From Streptomyces albiflavescens (GTDB taxonomy: Bacteria > Actinomycetota > Actinomycetes > Streptomycetales > Streptomycetaceae), in assembly GCF_014645835.1 (NCBI RefSeq), contig NZ_BMMM01000002.1:691233-755232 (forward strand): a stretch of 64,000 nt of DNA. The letters are read 5' to 3'. The notes beneath the pieces are model-generated. The model was not told the origin of the DNA. It searched no databases and worked only from the letters and a program-made list of their open reading frames with translations. The position numbers and the translations under genes were made by a program. Of this stretch, positions 27,868 to 38,268 are shown one piece after another (the stretch's first letter is position 1; the number at the start of each line of letters is the position of its first letter).

Positions 27868-27919
27868 GCACCACACACGCACGTCGTTACGCAGAGAAGC
27901 AAGCACCACACACGCAAGC
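27850..27919. repeat. 35-bp tandem duplication at recO end
   Basis: 27850-27884 and 27885-27919 match in 31 of 35 positions. Copy 1 contains the recO TAA; copy 2 (CAA at that place) has lost it. It forms the leader before uppS. Confidence 0.85.
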
Positions 27920-27939
27920 AAGAGGGAGACGAGAAGCAC

Positions 27940-28785
27940 ATGGTCGTACGCGGGATCCTGGGACGCCAGCGCCGCGAGTACAGGACGCCGGAACCGCATC
28001 CGTCCGGTGCCCGCGCGCCGAAGCTCCCCGGTGAGCTGGTGCCGAACCATGTGGCGATCGTCATGGACGGGAACGGACGCTGGGCCAAGGAGCGTGGGCT
28101 GCCGCGTACCGAGGGGCACAAGGTCGGTGCCGAGCGCGTCCTCGACGTGCTGCAGGGCGCGATCGAGATGGGGGTCGGCGCCATCTCGCTGTACGCCTTC
28201 TCCACCGAGAACTGGAAGCGCTCGCCCGACGAGGTGCGCTTCCTGATGAACTTCAACCGCGACTTCATCCGCAAGACCCGAGACCAGCTCGACGAACTCG
28301 GCATCCGGGTCCGCTGGGTGGGCCGGATGCCGAAGCTGTGGAAGTCGGTGGCCAAGGAGCTCCAGGTCGCCCAGGAGCAGACCAAGGACAACGACCGGCT
28401 GACGCTGTACTTCTGCATGAACTACGGCGGTCGCGCCGAGATCGCCGATGCCGCGCTGGCCCTGGCGGAGGACGTGAAGGCGGGGCGGCTCGACCCGTCC
28501 AAGGTCAGCGAGAAGACCTTCGCGAAGTACCTCTACTACCCCGACATGCCGGACGTGGACCTGTTCCTGCGGCCGAGCGGCGAGCAGCGCACCTCCAACT
28601 ACCTGCTCTGGCAGAGCGCCTACGCCGAGATGGTCTTCCAGAACGTGCTGTGGCCGGACTTCGACCGGCGCGACCTGTGGCGGGCTTGCGTCGAGTTCGC
28701 CTCCCGTGACCGCCGCTTCGGCGGTGCCGTCCCGAACGAGGAACTGCTCGCGATGGAGCGGGCCATGCAGGGCGACGGTTCGTAG
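27940..28785 (+). CDS. uppS: Isoprenyl transferase (undecaprenyl-diphosphate synthase type)
   Basis: 281 residues, cis-prenyltransferase. The catalytic motif is [24 protein letters not shown] near residue 35, and the IPP-binding [19 protein letters not shown] lies near 210. It makes the C50-C55 lipid carrier for cell-wall synthesis. GGGAGACGAG lies about ten bases before ATG 27940. It follows recO, as I recall for other Streptomyces. Confidence 0.95.
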   Translation: MVVRGILGRQRREYRTPEPHPSGARAPKLPGELVPNHVAIVMDGNGRWAKERGLPRTEGHKVGAERVLDVLQGAIEMGVGAISLYAFSTENWKRSPDEVRFLMNFNRDFIRKTRDQLDELGIRVRWVGRMPKLWKSVAKELQVAQEQTKDNDRLTLYFCMNYGGRAEIADAALALAEDVKAGRLDPSKVSEKTFAKYLYYPDMPDVDLFLRPSGEQRTSNYLLWQSAYAEMVFQNVLWPDFDRRDLWRACVEFASRDRRFGGAVPNEELLAMERAMQGDGS

Positions 28786-28861
28786 TCCCCGAGCCCCGAG
28801 CGGCGCTGTCGGACCCTGCCGCTACGATCACGGCTCATCACCACAGAACTGGGGAGGGGCC

Positions 28862-29413
28862 GTGGTCGGGGACCAGGGGGCAGCGCAGCAGGAGCTGCCG
28901 GAGACGGACACGGTTGCGCTGGAGTACCGGCCGACCGTCGAGGACTTGGCGGCGGCGCTGAGAGCGCGCAGAGGCGTCAGCAGGGCGAGCCGAAGACAGT
29001 GGTGGGTGCTCGGTGCCCTGGCCGTCCTGTTCGCCCTGCAGATCGCGGCCCACATCGCCGGAGGCGCGGCGGCACCGCTCCCGCCGCTCGTCGGGTTGTT
29101 CGTCTACGGGCTGGTGGTCGCGATCACGCCTCGGCTCCAGGCACGCCAGCTGTACCGCTTCGCGGAACGGCAAGGTCAGTTCCGCGCGACGGTGACGGAC
29201 GCCGGGGTCACGGTGACGACCGACGACACCACGACATCGGTGAACTGGGCGGCCTATCCCCGCTACCGGGAGACGGCGAACCTCTTCGTGCTGCTCAGCT
29301 CCGACAAGAACGCCATCGGCTTCGCCGCGCTGCCCAAGCGCGGCGCCGCGCAGGCCCGCTCGGATGTGACGCGGCTGCGGGCGATACTCGACCGCAACCT
29401 GACCCGCGTATGA
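28862..29413 (+). CDS. YcxB-like membrane protein
   Basis: 183 residues. Two hydrophobic helices (about residues 45-90), then a YcxB-like C-terminal domain (RATVTDAGVTVTTDDTTTSVNWAAYPRYRETANLFVLL). Function unknown. GTG 28862 has GGGGAGGGG upstream. The stop begins a roughly 20-bp tandem repeat. Confidence 0.72.
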   Translation: MVGDQGAAQQELPETDTVALEYRPTVEDLAAALRARRGVSRASRRQWWVLGALAVLFALQIAAHIAGGAAAPLPPLVGLFVYGLVVAITPRLQARQLYRFAERQGQFRATVTDAGVTVTTDDTTTSVNWAAYPRYRETANLFVLLSSDKNAIGFAALPKRGAAQARSDVTRLRAILDRNLTRV

Positions 29414-29487
29414 CCCGGCGAAGGTCCGTGTGGCCGGCCAAGGTCCGCGTGACCCGGCCAAGGCCCCTATGACCCGGTGAAGCCCTC
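29411..29487. repeat. Four 18-20-bp tandem repeats between convergent genes
   Basis: Units begin TGACCCGGCGAAGGTCCGTG (29411), TGGCCGGCCAAGG (29431), TGACCCGGCCAAGG (29450), TGACCCGGTGAAG (29470). The first TGA is the stop of the YcxB-like gene and the last unit reaches the zur stop. Confidence 0.85.
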
Positions 29488-29902
29488 AGCCCTTCGCCGC
29501 CGCGCACTCCGCGCACGTGCCGAAGATCTCCACCGTGTGCGCGACGTTCACATACCCGTGCTCCGCCGCGATCGCCTCCGCCCACTTCTCGACGGCCGGG
29601 CCCTCGACCTCGACGGCCTTGCCGCAGACGCGGCAGACGAGGTGGTGGTGGTGCTCGCCGGTGGAGCAGCGGCGGTAGACGGACTCGCCGTCGGAGGTGC
29701 GCAGGACGTCGACCTCGCCGGCGTCGGCGAGGGACTGCAGCGTGCGGTACACGGTGGTGAGCCCGACGGAGTCGCCCTTGTGCTTGAGCATGTCGTGGAG
29801 CTCCTGCGCACTGCGGAACTCGTCCACCTCGTCGAGCGCCGCCGCCACGGCGGCACGCTGCCGGGTGGAACGGCCCCGTACGGGCGATCCAGCGGTTGTC
29901 AC
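29486..29902 (-). CDS. zur: Zinc uptake regulator, Fur family
   Basis: 138 residues. N-terminal winged helix (RGRSTRQRAAVAAALDEVDEFRSAQELHDML). Metal-binding C-terminus with HHHH, CRVCG and CAEC. Adjacent to znuB-znuC-znuA, so Zur rather than Fur or PerR. With zinc bound it represses the importer; candidate boxes lie upstream of znuA. Confidence 0.93.
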   Translation of the reverse strand: MTTAGSPVRGRSTRQRAAVAAALDEVDEFRSAQELHDMLKHKGDSVGLTTVYRTLQSLADAGEVDVLRTSDGESVYRRCSTGEHHHHLVCRVCGKAVEVEGPAVEKWAEAIAAEHGYVNVAHTVEIFGTCAECAAAKG

Positions 29903-29960
29903 CGTTGCCTCCTCGCGTCTGCCCTTGCCCGGCCATTGTGCCAGTCCGGACTGTGCGTAG

Positions 29961-30863
29961 TCAGACGCCGACCTTCGTCTCCTGGCCGCGCGTGGCCGGA
30001 ATCGCGCACTCTGCCGGGTCCCCGGCGGCCTGCGCGGCGGCGAGTGCCCGGGCCCGGCGTCGGGCCAGCGGTGTCGCCAGCGCCGTCAGCGCTATGAACG
30101 CGCCAATCGTCAGCAGCACGATCGTCGCGCCGGGCGGCACGTCCTGGTAGTACGACGTCACGGTGCCGCCGATGGTCACGCTCACGCCGATGGCCACCGC
30201 GATCGCGAAGGTGGCGGCGAAGCTGCGGCTGAGCTGCTGCGCCGCGGCCACCGGGACCACCATCAGCGCGCTCACCAGCAGGAGGCCGACGACGCGCATC
30301 GCGACCGTCACCGTGACCGCCGCCGTGACGGCGGTGAGCAGGTTCAGGGCGCGTACCGGCAGCCCCGTCACCCGGGCGAACTCCTCGTCCTGGCTGACCG
30401 CGAACAGCTGCCGGCGCAGGCCCAGGGTGACGAGGACGACGAAGGCGGCCAGCAGACAGATCGCCGTCACGTCGGACTCGGAGACGGTGGACAGCGAGCC
30501 GAACAGGTACGTCGTCAGGTTGGCGTTCGAACCGCCCGGCGCGAGGTTGATGAACATCACGCCGCCCGCCATACCGCCGTAGAAGAGCATGGCGAGGGCG
30601 ATGTCGCCGCGCGTCTTGCCGTACCAGCGGATCAGCTCCATGAGGACGGCGCCGAGGACCGAGACGGCCGTCGCCATCCACACGGGATTGGCCGAGAGCA
30701 GGAAGCCGAGGCCGACTCCCGTCATCGCGACGTGGCCGATTCCGTCGCCCATGAGGGCCTGGCGGCGCTGCACGAGGTAGATGCCGACGGCGGGCGCGGT
30801 GATGCCCACCAGGACGGCGGCGAGCAGGGCCCGCTGCATGAAGGCGTAGTCGAGGATGTCCAT
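29961..30863 (-). CDS. znuB: Zinc ABC transporter permease
   Basis: 300 residues with about eight TM helices of the ABC-3 family. It carries the zinc/manganese importer pattern (ALMGDGIGHVAMTGVGLG). ATG 30863 overlaps the last base of the ATPase gene. Third gene of znuA-znuC-znuB. Confidence 0.93.
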   Translation of the reverse strand: MDILDYAFMQRALLAAVLVGITAPAVGIYLVQRRQALMGDGIGHVAMTGVGLGFLLSANPVWMATAVSVLGAVLMELIRWYGKTRGDIALAMLFYGGMAGGVMFINLAPGGSNANLTTYLFGSLSTVSESDVTAICLLAAFVVLVTLGLRRQLFAVSQDEEFARVTGLPVRALNLLTAVTAAVTVTVAMRVVGLLLVSALMVVPVAAAQQLSRSFAATFAIAVAIGVSVTIGGTVTSYYQDVPPGATIVLLTIGAFIALTALATPLARRRARALAAAQAAGDPAECAIPATRGQETKVGV

Positions 30864-31651
30864 CAGCTCAGCAGTCCCGTCCGGATCGGTTCGGCATCGT
30901 GAGCCGCGTGCGGGTGTACGTGGTCGTGGCCGGGCAGCGCGTGCTGGCCGACCGCCTGCGGGGGCGGGCCGTCGTGCAGGACGCAGCCGTCGCGCAGCAC
31001 GACCGCGCGGTCGATCAGCGGCTCCAGGGGGCCCAGCTCGTGCAGGACGAGCAGGACGGAGGTGCCCTGGGTGACCTGCTCGCGCAGGGTCGCCGCCAGC
31101 ACCTCCTGGCTGGCCAGGTCGACGCCCGCCATCGGCTCGTCCATGATCAGCAGCTCGGGTTCGGACGCGAGCGCGCGGGCGATCAGCACGCGCTGGTGCT
31201 GGCCGCCCGACAGCGCGTTCACCGAGTCCTTGGCGCGGTCGGCCATTCCGACGAGCTCCAGGGCCCGCCGTACGGCCTCGTGGTCGGCCTTGCGCAGCAT
31301 GCCGAAACGGGCGCGGGACAGCCGCCCGGAGGAGACGATCTCGGTCACCGTCGCGGGCACGCCACCGGCGGCGGTCGTGCGCTGCGGGACGTACCCCACA
31401 CGGTGCCAGTCCCGGAAACGGCGCCGCGGGGTGCCGAAGATCTCGATCTCCCCGCCGCTGACGGCGACTTGGCCGATCACGCTGCGTACGGCGGTCGACT
31501 TGCCGGAGCCGTTGGCGCCGAGCAGCGCGACGACCTCCCCGCGGTGCACGGTGAGGTCGATGCCCCGCAGGACCGGGCGCGAGCCCAGCTCGGCGGTCAC
31601 GCCGCGCAGGGATATGACGGGCTCGCTCACAGCGTCCTCCACGGTGATCAC
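30863..31651 (-). CDS. znuC: Zinc ABC transporter ATPase
   Basis: 262 residues. Walker A GANGSGKSTAVR, signature LSGGQHQRVLIA, Walker B LLIMDEPMAGVD. The C-terminus is His-rich (QHALPGHDHVHPHAAHDAE), fitting metal handling. Overlaps znuA by 4 bases. Confidence 0.93.
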   Translation of the reverse strand: MITVEDAVSEPVISLRGVTAELGSRPVLRGIDLTVHRGEVVALLGANGSGKSTAVRSVIGQVAVSGGEIEIFGTPRRRFRDWHRVGYVPQRTTAAGGVPATVTEIVSSGRLSRARFGMLRKADHEAVRRALELVGMADRAKDSVNALSGGQHQRVLIARALASEPELLIMDEPMAGVDLASQEVLAATLREQVTQGTSVLLVLHELGPLEPLIDRAVVLRDGCVLHDGPPPQAVGQHALPGHDHVHPHAAHDAEPIRTGLLS

Positions 31652-32610
31652 TTGGTGCCGAGAGCCGTCTGCAGAGCCTTCAGGTTCGACTCCATGACCT
31701 GCAGGTAGTCGTTGCCCTTGGACTTGTCGGTGATGCCCTCGATCGGGTCGAGGACGTCGGTCCCGAGGCCCGCGTCGTCGGCGACGGTCTTGGCGGTCTT
31801 GTCGCTGACGAGCGTCTCGTAGAAGATCGTGGAGACTCCGTCGGCCTTCGCCATCTTCTCAAGGTCCTTCACGCGGTTCGCGCTGGGCTCCGACTCAGGG
31901 TCCAGGCCGTTGATGGCCTCCTCGGTGAGGCCGTAGCGCTCGGCGAGGTAGCCGAAGGCGGCGTGCGTGGTGATGAAGACCTTGGTCTTGGTGTCCGCCA
32001 GCCCGTCCTTGTACTGGGTGTCGAGGCCGTCCAGCTTCTTGACCAGGGCTTCGGTGTTCTTCTTGTAGTCGGCCGCGTGGTCCGGGTCTTCCTTCTCCAG
32101 GGCCTTGCCGACACCCTGGGCGACCTCGGCGTACCGCACCGGGTCGAGCCAGATGTGCGGGTCGGTGCCGCCGCTCTCCTCGCCCTCGGTGTCGTCGTGG
32201 GCGGCCGCGTGCCCGCCGACCTCGTTGCCGTGCTTCTCCAACGTGGTCAGCGACGCGGCGTCGATCTTGGTCTTGACCTCGGACTGCGCCACGGCGTCGT
32301 CGACGGCCGGCTGCAGGTTCTTGAGGTAGAGGACGACATCCGCCTCCTGGAGCTGCGCGGTCTGCCGGGCGCTGATCTCCAGGTCGTGCGGCTCCTGACC
32401 GGGCTGGGTCAGATTCGTGACCTTCACATGCGTCCCGCCGATCTGCTCGGCGAGATACTGCATGGGGTAGAACGACGCCACCACGTCGAGCTTCCCGCTG
32501 CTCTTGCCGTCGGCCGCGGCAAAACCCGAGCAGGCTGAGAGGGTGCCGAGACCGAGGGCGGTGGCCGCCGCAACCGCGGACCCCGATATGAGGCGTCGTC
32601 GTACGTTCAT
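31648..32610 (-). CDS. znuA: Zinc-binding lipoprotein of ABC importer
   Basis: About 320 residues. Signal peptide with lipobox LSACSG (Cys27). ZinT/ZnuA-type cluster A-1 fold with zinc-ligand His residues (PHDLEIS, DPHIWLDPVRY, THAAFGYLA). A His/acid-rich loop (HGNEVGGHAAAHDDTEGEE) is typical of zinc rather than manganese binders. ATG 32610 (MNVRRRL) is preferred; ATG 32619 and TTG 32628 are possible. Zur boxes overlap and precede the start. Confidence 0.93.
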   Translation of the reverse strand: MNVRRRLISGSAVAAATALGLGTLSACSGFAAADGKSSGKLDVVASFYPMQYLAEQIGGTHVKVTNLTQPGQEPHDLEISARQTAQLQEADVVLYLKNLQPAVDDAVAQSEVKTKIDAASLTTLEKHGNEVGGHAAAHDDTEGEESGGTDPHIWLDPVRYAEVAQGVGKALEKEDPDHAADYKKNTEALVKKLDGLDTQYKDGLADTKTKVFITTHAAFGYLAERYGLTEEAINGLDPESEPSANRVKDLEKMAKADGVSTIFYETLVSDKTAKTVADDAGLGTDVLDPIEGITDKSKGNDYLQVMESNLKALQTALGTK

Positions 32611-32624
32611 GACAGTCATTTTCA
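32610..32624. promoter_or_regulatory. Zur box 1
   Basis: TGACAGTCATTTTCA (reverse TGAAAATGACTGTCA) matches the Streptomyces Zur consensus TGAAAATGATTTTCA in 13 of 15 positions. It overlaps the znuA start. Confidence 0.7.
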
Positions 32625-32631
32625 ACAAATC

Positions 32632-32646
32632 TGGAAACGATTGTCA
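32632..32646. promoter_or_regulatory. Zur box 2
   Basis: TGGAAACGATTGTCA matches the Zur consensus in 12 of 15 positions, two helical turns from box 1, in the znuA promoter. Confidence 0.65.
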
Positions 32647-32830
32647 ACAAGCCCTTGAGTAAGCAGTCGGTAAGCCCGCACTCCGGGCACGGGGCCCAAC
32701 CGATTTGATACGGGGGTGGGCCCCGCCGGTAACCTGAAGCATTCGCCCGCCCGTCTCCCGACCACCACCCCTCATCGAGGCGCTGCGCGCCGCACCTACC
32801 TATTCGTCCGTTCGTAATGAAGAGAGCACC

Positions 32831-34213
<1,383 letters not shown>

Positions 34214-34254
34214 CCCGACTGCCGACCCGGCTGTTCGCGCGGCCTCGCGTGCAC

Positions 34255-34289
34255 AAGCCCCTGGTTCCCTCCGTGGGAACCGGGGGCTT
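34255..34289 (+). terminator. Terminator after glyS
   Basis: AAGCCCCTGGTTCCC and GGGAACCGGGGGCTT form a 15-bp stem (one G-T wobble), five-base loop. It lies between glyS and the convergent MFS gene and probably serves both strands. Confidence 0.85.
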
Positions 34290-34351
34290 CGTGCTGCCCC
34301 GGGGCTGTGAACGTCCCTTTCCTCGGCGTACCTGCCCGGGCCTGCGGCCGT

Positions 34352-35764
34352 TCAGCCGGTGTCGGGGCGAGGTGCCTTCCGTGGGATGCAGAAGAGCGCG
34401 AGGGAGGCTGCCGTCAGGTACGCGGCCGCGCCGATGGCCATGCTGGTCCGCAGCCCGGTGGTGAAGCCGGCGGTACCGGCCAGCAGTGAGCCTCCCAGCG
34501 CGACGCCTGCGGCGCTGCCGATCTGGCGGGTGGTGTTGAACAGGGCGGAGGCGGTGCCGGAGTACTTGTCCGGGGCGGCCGACATCACGGTGGCGGTGGC
34601 TCCGGTGAGGGAGAAGGACGTGCCGAAGCCCGCCGCCATCATCGGTGCCACCAGCAGCAGGTAGTCCGGGTTCGGGCCGGCGGCGGCCCAGCCGGCCAGA
34701 CCCGCCGCTCCCAGGAGCATGCCCGTGACCACCAGCGGGCGGTGTCCGGTGCGGCGTGCCAGTCGCCCGGACAGAACGGAGGCGAACGTGGTCACGACCA
34801 CCGCCGGGAAGAGGGCGATCCCGGTGCGCAGCGCGGTCAGGCCGCGATGGTGCTGGAAGTACACGCTGGCGGTGAAGATCATGCCGTAGAAGGCGAAGTT
34901 GAACAGCAGGCCGATGGCCGCACCCCCGCCCATGGGGCGGGAGCGCAGCAGCCCCAGGGGCAGCACAGGGGCGCGGGCCAGATGCTCGCGCAGGACGAAC
35001 GCGGCGGCTGCCGGCAGGCACAAGCCGGCCCCAGCGAGGATCAGCGGGTCCGTCCAGCCACGTCGTCCGGCCTCGTTGAGGACGGCGGTCAACAGGGCCA
35101 CCATCGCAATGAGCGCGCACTGGGCCGGCCAGTCCACCGGGCGGTCCCTGCGCCGGGCCGAAGCGGGCACGTGGCGCAGCGTCAACCACAGGCAGGCGCA
35201 TCCGACGGGCAGATTGATGAAGAACACCCAGCGCCAGCCCACGGTGGTGACCAGAAGGCCGCCCAGGAGAGGGCCGGCGGAGGCGGCGACGCCCGCCATG
35301 GAGCCCCACAGGCCGAAGGCCCGGGAGCGCTCGGCGGGCGAGGGATACGCCTGTTGGAGGAGGGCGAGGGAGCCGGGCACGATCAGAGCCGCGCCGAGTC
35401 CTTCCACCAGCCGGGCCGCGACCAGGGTCCCCGTGCTCCAGGCCAGTCCGCAGCCGGCCGAGGCGGCGGTGAACACCACCACCCCGGTGCAGAAGATCCG
35501 GCGGTTGCCCAGCCGGTCCCCCAGCGCGCCGCCGGTGAGCAGCAGACCGGCGAAGACCAGGGTGTAGCCGTCGGTGATCCACTGGATCCCGGTGAGCGAG
35601 GCCGACAGTTCCCGTCCCACCACCGGAACGGCGACGTTGATGACGGTCACGTCCAGGATGACCATGAAGTAGCCCGCGCAGACCGCGAGCAGCGGGGCCA
35701 GGGGCCGGTGCGCAGCCGCAGGCTCCTCCGCTCGATCGGTCCGGGAACCACCGGCGCGCACCAT
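34352..35764 (-). CDS. MFS transporter, DHA2 drug:H+ antiporter type
   Basis: 470 residues, about 14 TM helices. Motif A-like GALGDRLGNRR between TM2 and TM3, motif C-like GPLLGGLLVTTVGWRWVFFINLP in TM5-TM6. Probably a proton-driven exporter of small toxic compounds. No dedicated regulator adjacent. Confidence 0.92.
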   Translation of the reverse strand: MVRAGGSRTDRAEEPAAAHRPLAPLLAVCAGYFMVILDVTVINVAVPVVGRELSASLTGIQWITDGYTLVFAGLLLTGGALGDRLGNRRIFCTGVVVFTAASAGCGLAWSTGTLVAARLVEGLGAALIVPGSLALLQQAYPSPAERSRAFGLWGSMAGVAASAGPLLGGLLVTTVGWRWVFFINLPVGCACLWLTLRHVPASARRRDRPVDWPAQCALIAMVALLTAVLNEAGRRGWTDPLILAGAGLCLPAAAAFVLREHLARAPVLPLGLLRSRPMGGGAAIGLLFNFAFYGMIFTASVYFQHHRGLTALRTGIALFPAVVVTTFASVLSGRLARRTGHRPLVVTGMLLGAAGLAGWAAAGPNPDYLLLVAPMMAAGFGTSFSLTGATATVMSAAPDKYSGTASALFNTTRQIGSAAGVALGGSLLAGTAGFTTGLRTSMAIGAAAYLTAASLALFCIPRKAPRPDTG

Positions 35765-35835
35765 GGCGACACGGTATTCCGGGGGCGAGCGCCTCCCGTG
35801 CCTTGAGCACTCCAGCGGCGTGCCGAGCCACTTGA

Positions 35836-35886
35836 CGAGCTCAGGCCTTTCGCGAGCTCAGGCGTCTCACGAGCTCAGGCGTCTCA
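35836..35886. repeat. 17-bp tandem repeat covering the chitinase stop
   Basis: Three units of CGAGCTCAGGCGTCTCA; copies 35853-35869 and 35870-35886 are identical and 35836-35852 is diverged at its end. On the minus strand the repeat starts with the chitinase stop TGA. Confidence 0.88.
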
Positions 35887-36936
35887 ACGGCCCTGGAGGG
35901 CCTTCACGTTGTCGCCGAAGGTCCAGTTCTTCGAGCCGTCCCAGTTGATCGACCAGGTCATCAGGCCCTTGAGGCTGCTGCCGTAGTGCCTCCACGCCTG
36001 GGAGACGAGGCTCGGTGACATGTAGCCGCCGCCGGCGCCCGACTGGGCGGGGAGGCCGGGGACCTGCTTGTCGTACGGCACCTTGACGGTGGTGCCCTGG
36101 ACCACCAGACCCTTGTTCAGGCAGTCGGTCTGCGCGGTGAAGCCCTGTACGGTGCCCGCGGAGTAGGAGTCGCCCGAGCAGCCGTACATGCTCCCGTTGT
36201 AGTACTGCATGTTCAGCCACCACAGGCGCCCGTTGTCCGCGTACTTCTTGATGATCGGCAGATACGCGCCCCAGATCGAGCCGTACGTGATGCTGCCGCC
36301 CGTGACGTACGCGGTCTCCGGCGCCATCGTCAGCCCGAAGTTGGACGGCATCTGGGACAGCACCCCGTCGATGATGCGGATCAAGTTGGCCTGTGAGGCG
36401 GAGAGTTGGCCGATGTTCCCGCTGCCGACGAGACCGGTCTCGATGTCGATGTCGATGCCGTCGAAGTTGTACTTCTTCAGGATCGGCACGATCGTCGCGA
36501 CGAAGCGGTCGGCCACGGTGGACGAACTGAGATCGATCCCGGCCGCCGCCCCGCCGATGGACAGCAGAATCGTCTGCCCGGACGCCTTGGCCGCGCACAT
36601 CTCGGCAGGCGTCGCCACCTTCACGCCCGTGTCCATCCCGTCCTCCCACAGCGCGGTGCCGTCGGAGCGGATGACCGGGAAGGCCGCGTTGATCACGTTG
36701 TAGCCGTGCGCGGCGATACGGGAGTCGGTGATCGGCGTCCACCCGAAGGGCGGGTGCACACCGTTCGACGAGCCGTCCCAGTTCTCCCAGTAGCCCTGGA
36801 GAACCTTCCCGGACGGGCGGGACTTCACCGCGCAGGCGTCGGCCGCGGATGCGGTGGGGGCGGTGGCGATCGACAGCGGGGTGAGGACGACTGCGGTCAG
36901 TGCGACGGCGAGCAGGCGCAGCTTGCGACGGATCAT
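35884..36936 (-). CDS. Secreted GH18 chitinase
   Basis: 350 residues. Signal peptide about residues 1-32 (TAPTASAADA). Catalytic motif DGIDIDIE (DxxDxDxE) near residue 150, then MAPET and the substrate-lining WWLNMQYYN. Hydrolyses chitin to oligosaccharides outside the cell. No carbohydrate-binding module is present. ATG 36936 follows GGAGG; a longer start at 37020 would cross the operator. Two DasR/chi-type sites upstream imply control by N-acetylglucosamine and DasR. Confidence 0.93.
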   Translation of the reverse strand: MIRRKLRLLAVALTAVVLTPLSIATAPTASAADACAVKSRPSGKVLQGYWENWDGSSNGVHPPFGWTPITDSRIAAHGYNVINAAFPVIRSDGTALWEDGMDTGVKVATPAEMCAAKASGQTILLSIGGAAAGIDLSSSTVADRFVATIVPILKKYNFDGIDIDIETGLVGSGNIGQLSASQANLIRIIDGVLSQMPSNFGLTMAPETAYVTGGSITYGSIWGAYLPIIKKYADNGRLWWLNMQYYNGSMYGCSGDSYSAGTVQGFTAQTDCLNKGLVVQGTTVKVPYDKQVPGLPAQSGAGGGYMSPSLVSQAWRHYGSSLKGLMTWSINWDGSKNWTFGDNVKALQGR

Positions 36937-37001
36937 GCGGGGCCTCCTGGGGTGGGGGACGCGGAGGGGGCGTGTCGTGTCGTAGGCATGACAGTGCTCG
37001 C

Positions 37002-37032
37002 GGTCCAGACCTGTCGTCAATAGGTCTGGACC
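37002..37032. promoter_or_regulatory. Paired DasR/chitinase-promoter sites
   Basis: GGTCCAGACC (37002-37011) and GGTCTGGACC (37023-37032), centres 21 bp apart, upstream of the chitinase. They match the 12-bp repeats of Streptomyces chitinase promoters and the DasR element core GGTCyAGACC. Here the two are inverted relative to each other. Confidence 0.8.
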
Positions 37033-37142
37033 AAATTCAGAGGGGAGGGCGGGAAGCGGCAGTCGGCAGTCGGTAGGTGGCAGGTGGCAGGTGGCAGGTG
37101 GCGGGTGACGGGTAACGGCAGGTCGCAGGTAACAGATGTCAG

Positions 37143-37180
37143 ATGACAGCTGACAGATATTGAAATCTGTCAGCTGTCAT
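37143..37180. promoter_or_regulatory. 16-bp perfect inverted repeat before AKR gene
   Basis: ATGACAGCTGACAGAT (37143-37158) and ATCTGTCAGCTGTCAT (37165-37180), six-base spacer, 45 bases before the aldo/keto reductase ATG. Likely operator of the TetR-type regulator encoded after that gene. Confidence 0.65.
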
Positions 37181-37225
37181 GTCATGGTGGCTGCACACCC
37201 CTCCAAGGACACCCAAGGAGTCCTC

Positions 37226-38242
37226 ATGCACACCCGTCCCCTCGGATCCACCGGCCCCCAGGTCTCCGCCCTCGGCCTCGGCTGCATGGGCATGTCCGCG
37301 CTCTACGGCGAGGCCGACCGCACCGAGTCCATCGCGACGATCCATGCCGCCCTGGAGGCCGGCGTGACGTTGCTCGACACCGGCGACTTCTACGCCATGG
37401 GTCACAACGAGATGCTGATCGGCGAGGCGCTGCGCACGGCCCCCGCAGCGCTTCGTGACCAGGCGCTGACCAGTGTCAAGTTCGGCGCGCTGCGCGACCC
37501 GGACGGTGGTTGGAGCGGATACGACGGCCGTCCCGCAGCGGTGAAGAACTTCGCCGCGTACTCGCTCCAGCGCCTCGGCGTTGATCACCTCGACGTGTAC
37601 CGGATCGCACGCCTCGACCCCGACGTGCCCATCGAGGAGACGGTCGGCGCGATCGCCCAGCTGGTCGAGAAGGGTCATGTGAAGCACATCGGCCTGAGCG
37701 AGGTCGGCGCCGACACCATCCGCCGGGCCGCGGCCACCGCCCCCATCTCGGACCTGCAGATCGAGTACTCGCTCATCTCCCGCGGCATCGAGGACGAGGT
37801 CCTGCCGACCACGCGCGAGCTGGGCATCGGCATCACCGCGTACGGCGTGCTGTCGCGCGGGCTGATCTCCGGCCACTTCACGGCCGACCGGCAGCTCGGC
37901 GCGAACGACTTCCGTGCGATGAGCCCCCGCTTCCAGGGCGAGAACCTCCAGCACAACCTCACGCTCGTCGAGGCCCTGCGGAAGGTCGCCGAGCAGAAGG
38001 GCGTCTCGGTGGCGCAGATCGCCATCGCCTGGGTGATGGCGCAGGGCCCGCGGCACAACACGGACATCGTGCCGCTGGTCGGTGCCCGCACGCGGCAGCG
38101 GCTGACGGAGGCACTGGGCGCGCTCGACGTGACGCTGGACGCCGCCGACCTCGCCGCCATCGAGGAGGCCGTGCCGGAGGGTGCCGCCGCGGGCGACCGC
38201 TACCCGCAGGCGCAGATGTCGCACCTCGGCACGGAGCGCTGA
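37226..38242 (+). CDS. Aldo/keto reductase
   Basis: 338 residues, (beta/alpha)8 NADPH-dependent oxidoreductase. N-terminal ALGLGCMGMSALYG; catalytic Asp and Tyr in LLDTGDFYAMGHNE, Lys in TSVKFG. The usual catalytic His before Arg (QHR) appears as Ala (VYRIARLDP), a variation that may alter activity. ATG 37226 has AAGGAG at the right distance. Followed 26 bases later by a TetR regulator gene, probably one operon induced by a reactive carbonyl or xenobiotic. Confidence 0.9.
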   Translation: MHTRPLGSTGPQVSALGLGCMGMSALYGEADRTESIATIHAALEAGVTLLDTGDFYAMGHNEMLIGEALRTAPAALRDQALTSVKFGALRDPDGGWSGYDGRPAAVKNFAAYSLQRLGVDHLDVYRIARLDPDVPIEETVGAIAQLVEKGHVKHIGLSEVGADTIRRAAATAPISDLQIEYSLISRGIEDEVLPTTRELGIGITAYGVLSRGLISGHFTADRQLGANDFRAMSPRFQGENLQHNLTLVEALRKVAEQKGVSVAQIAIAWVMAQGPRHNTDIVPLVGARTRQRLTEALGALDVTLDAADLAAIEEAVPEGAAAGDRYPQAQMSHLGTER

Positions 38243-38268
38243 CGGTACCGGCAGGTACGGTCTTCGTC

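Noticed and set aside
32650..32830. T-box or other riboswitch before glyS
   Set aside because: No T-box sequence or specifier-loop pattern visible; only an ordinary promoter gap.
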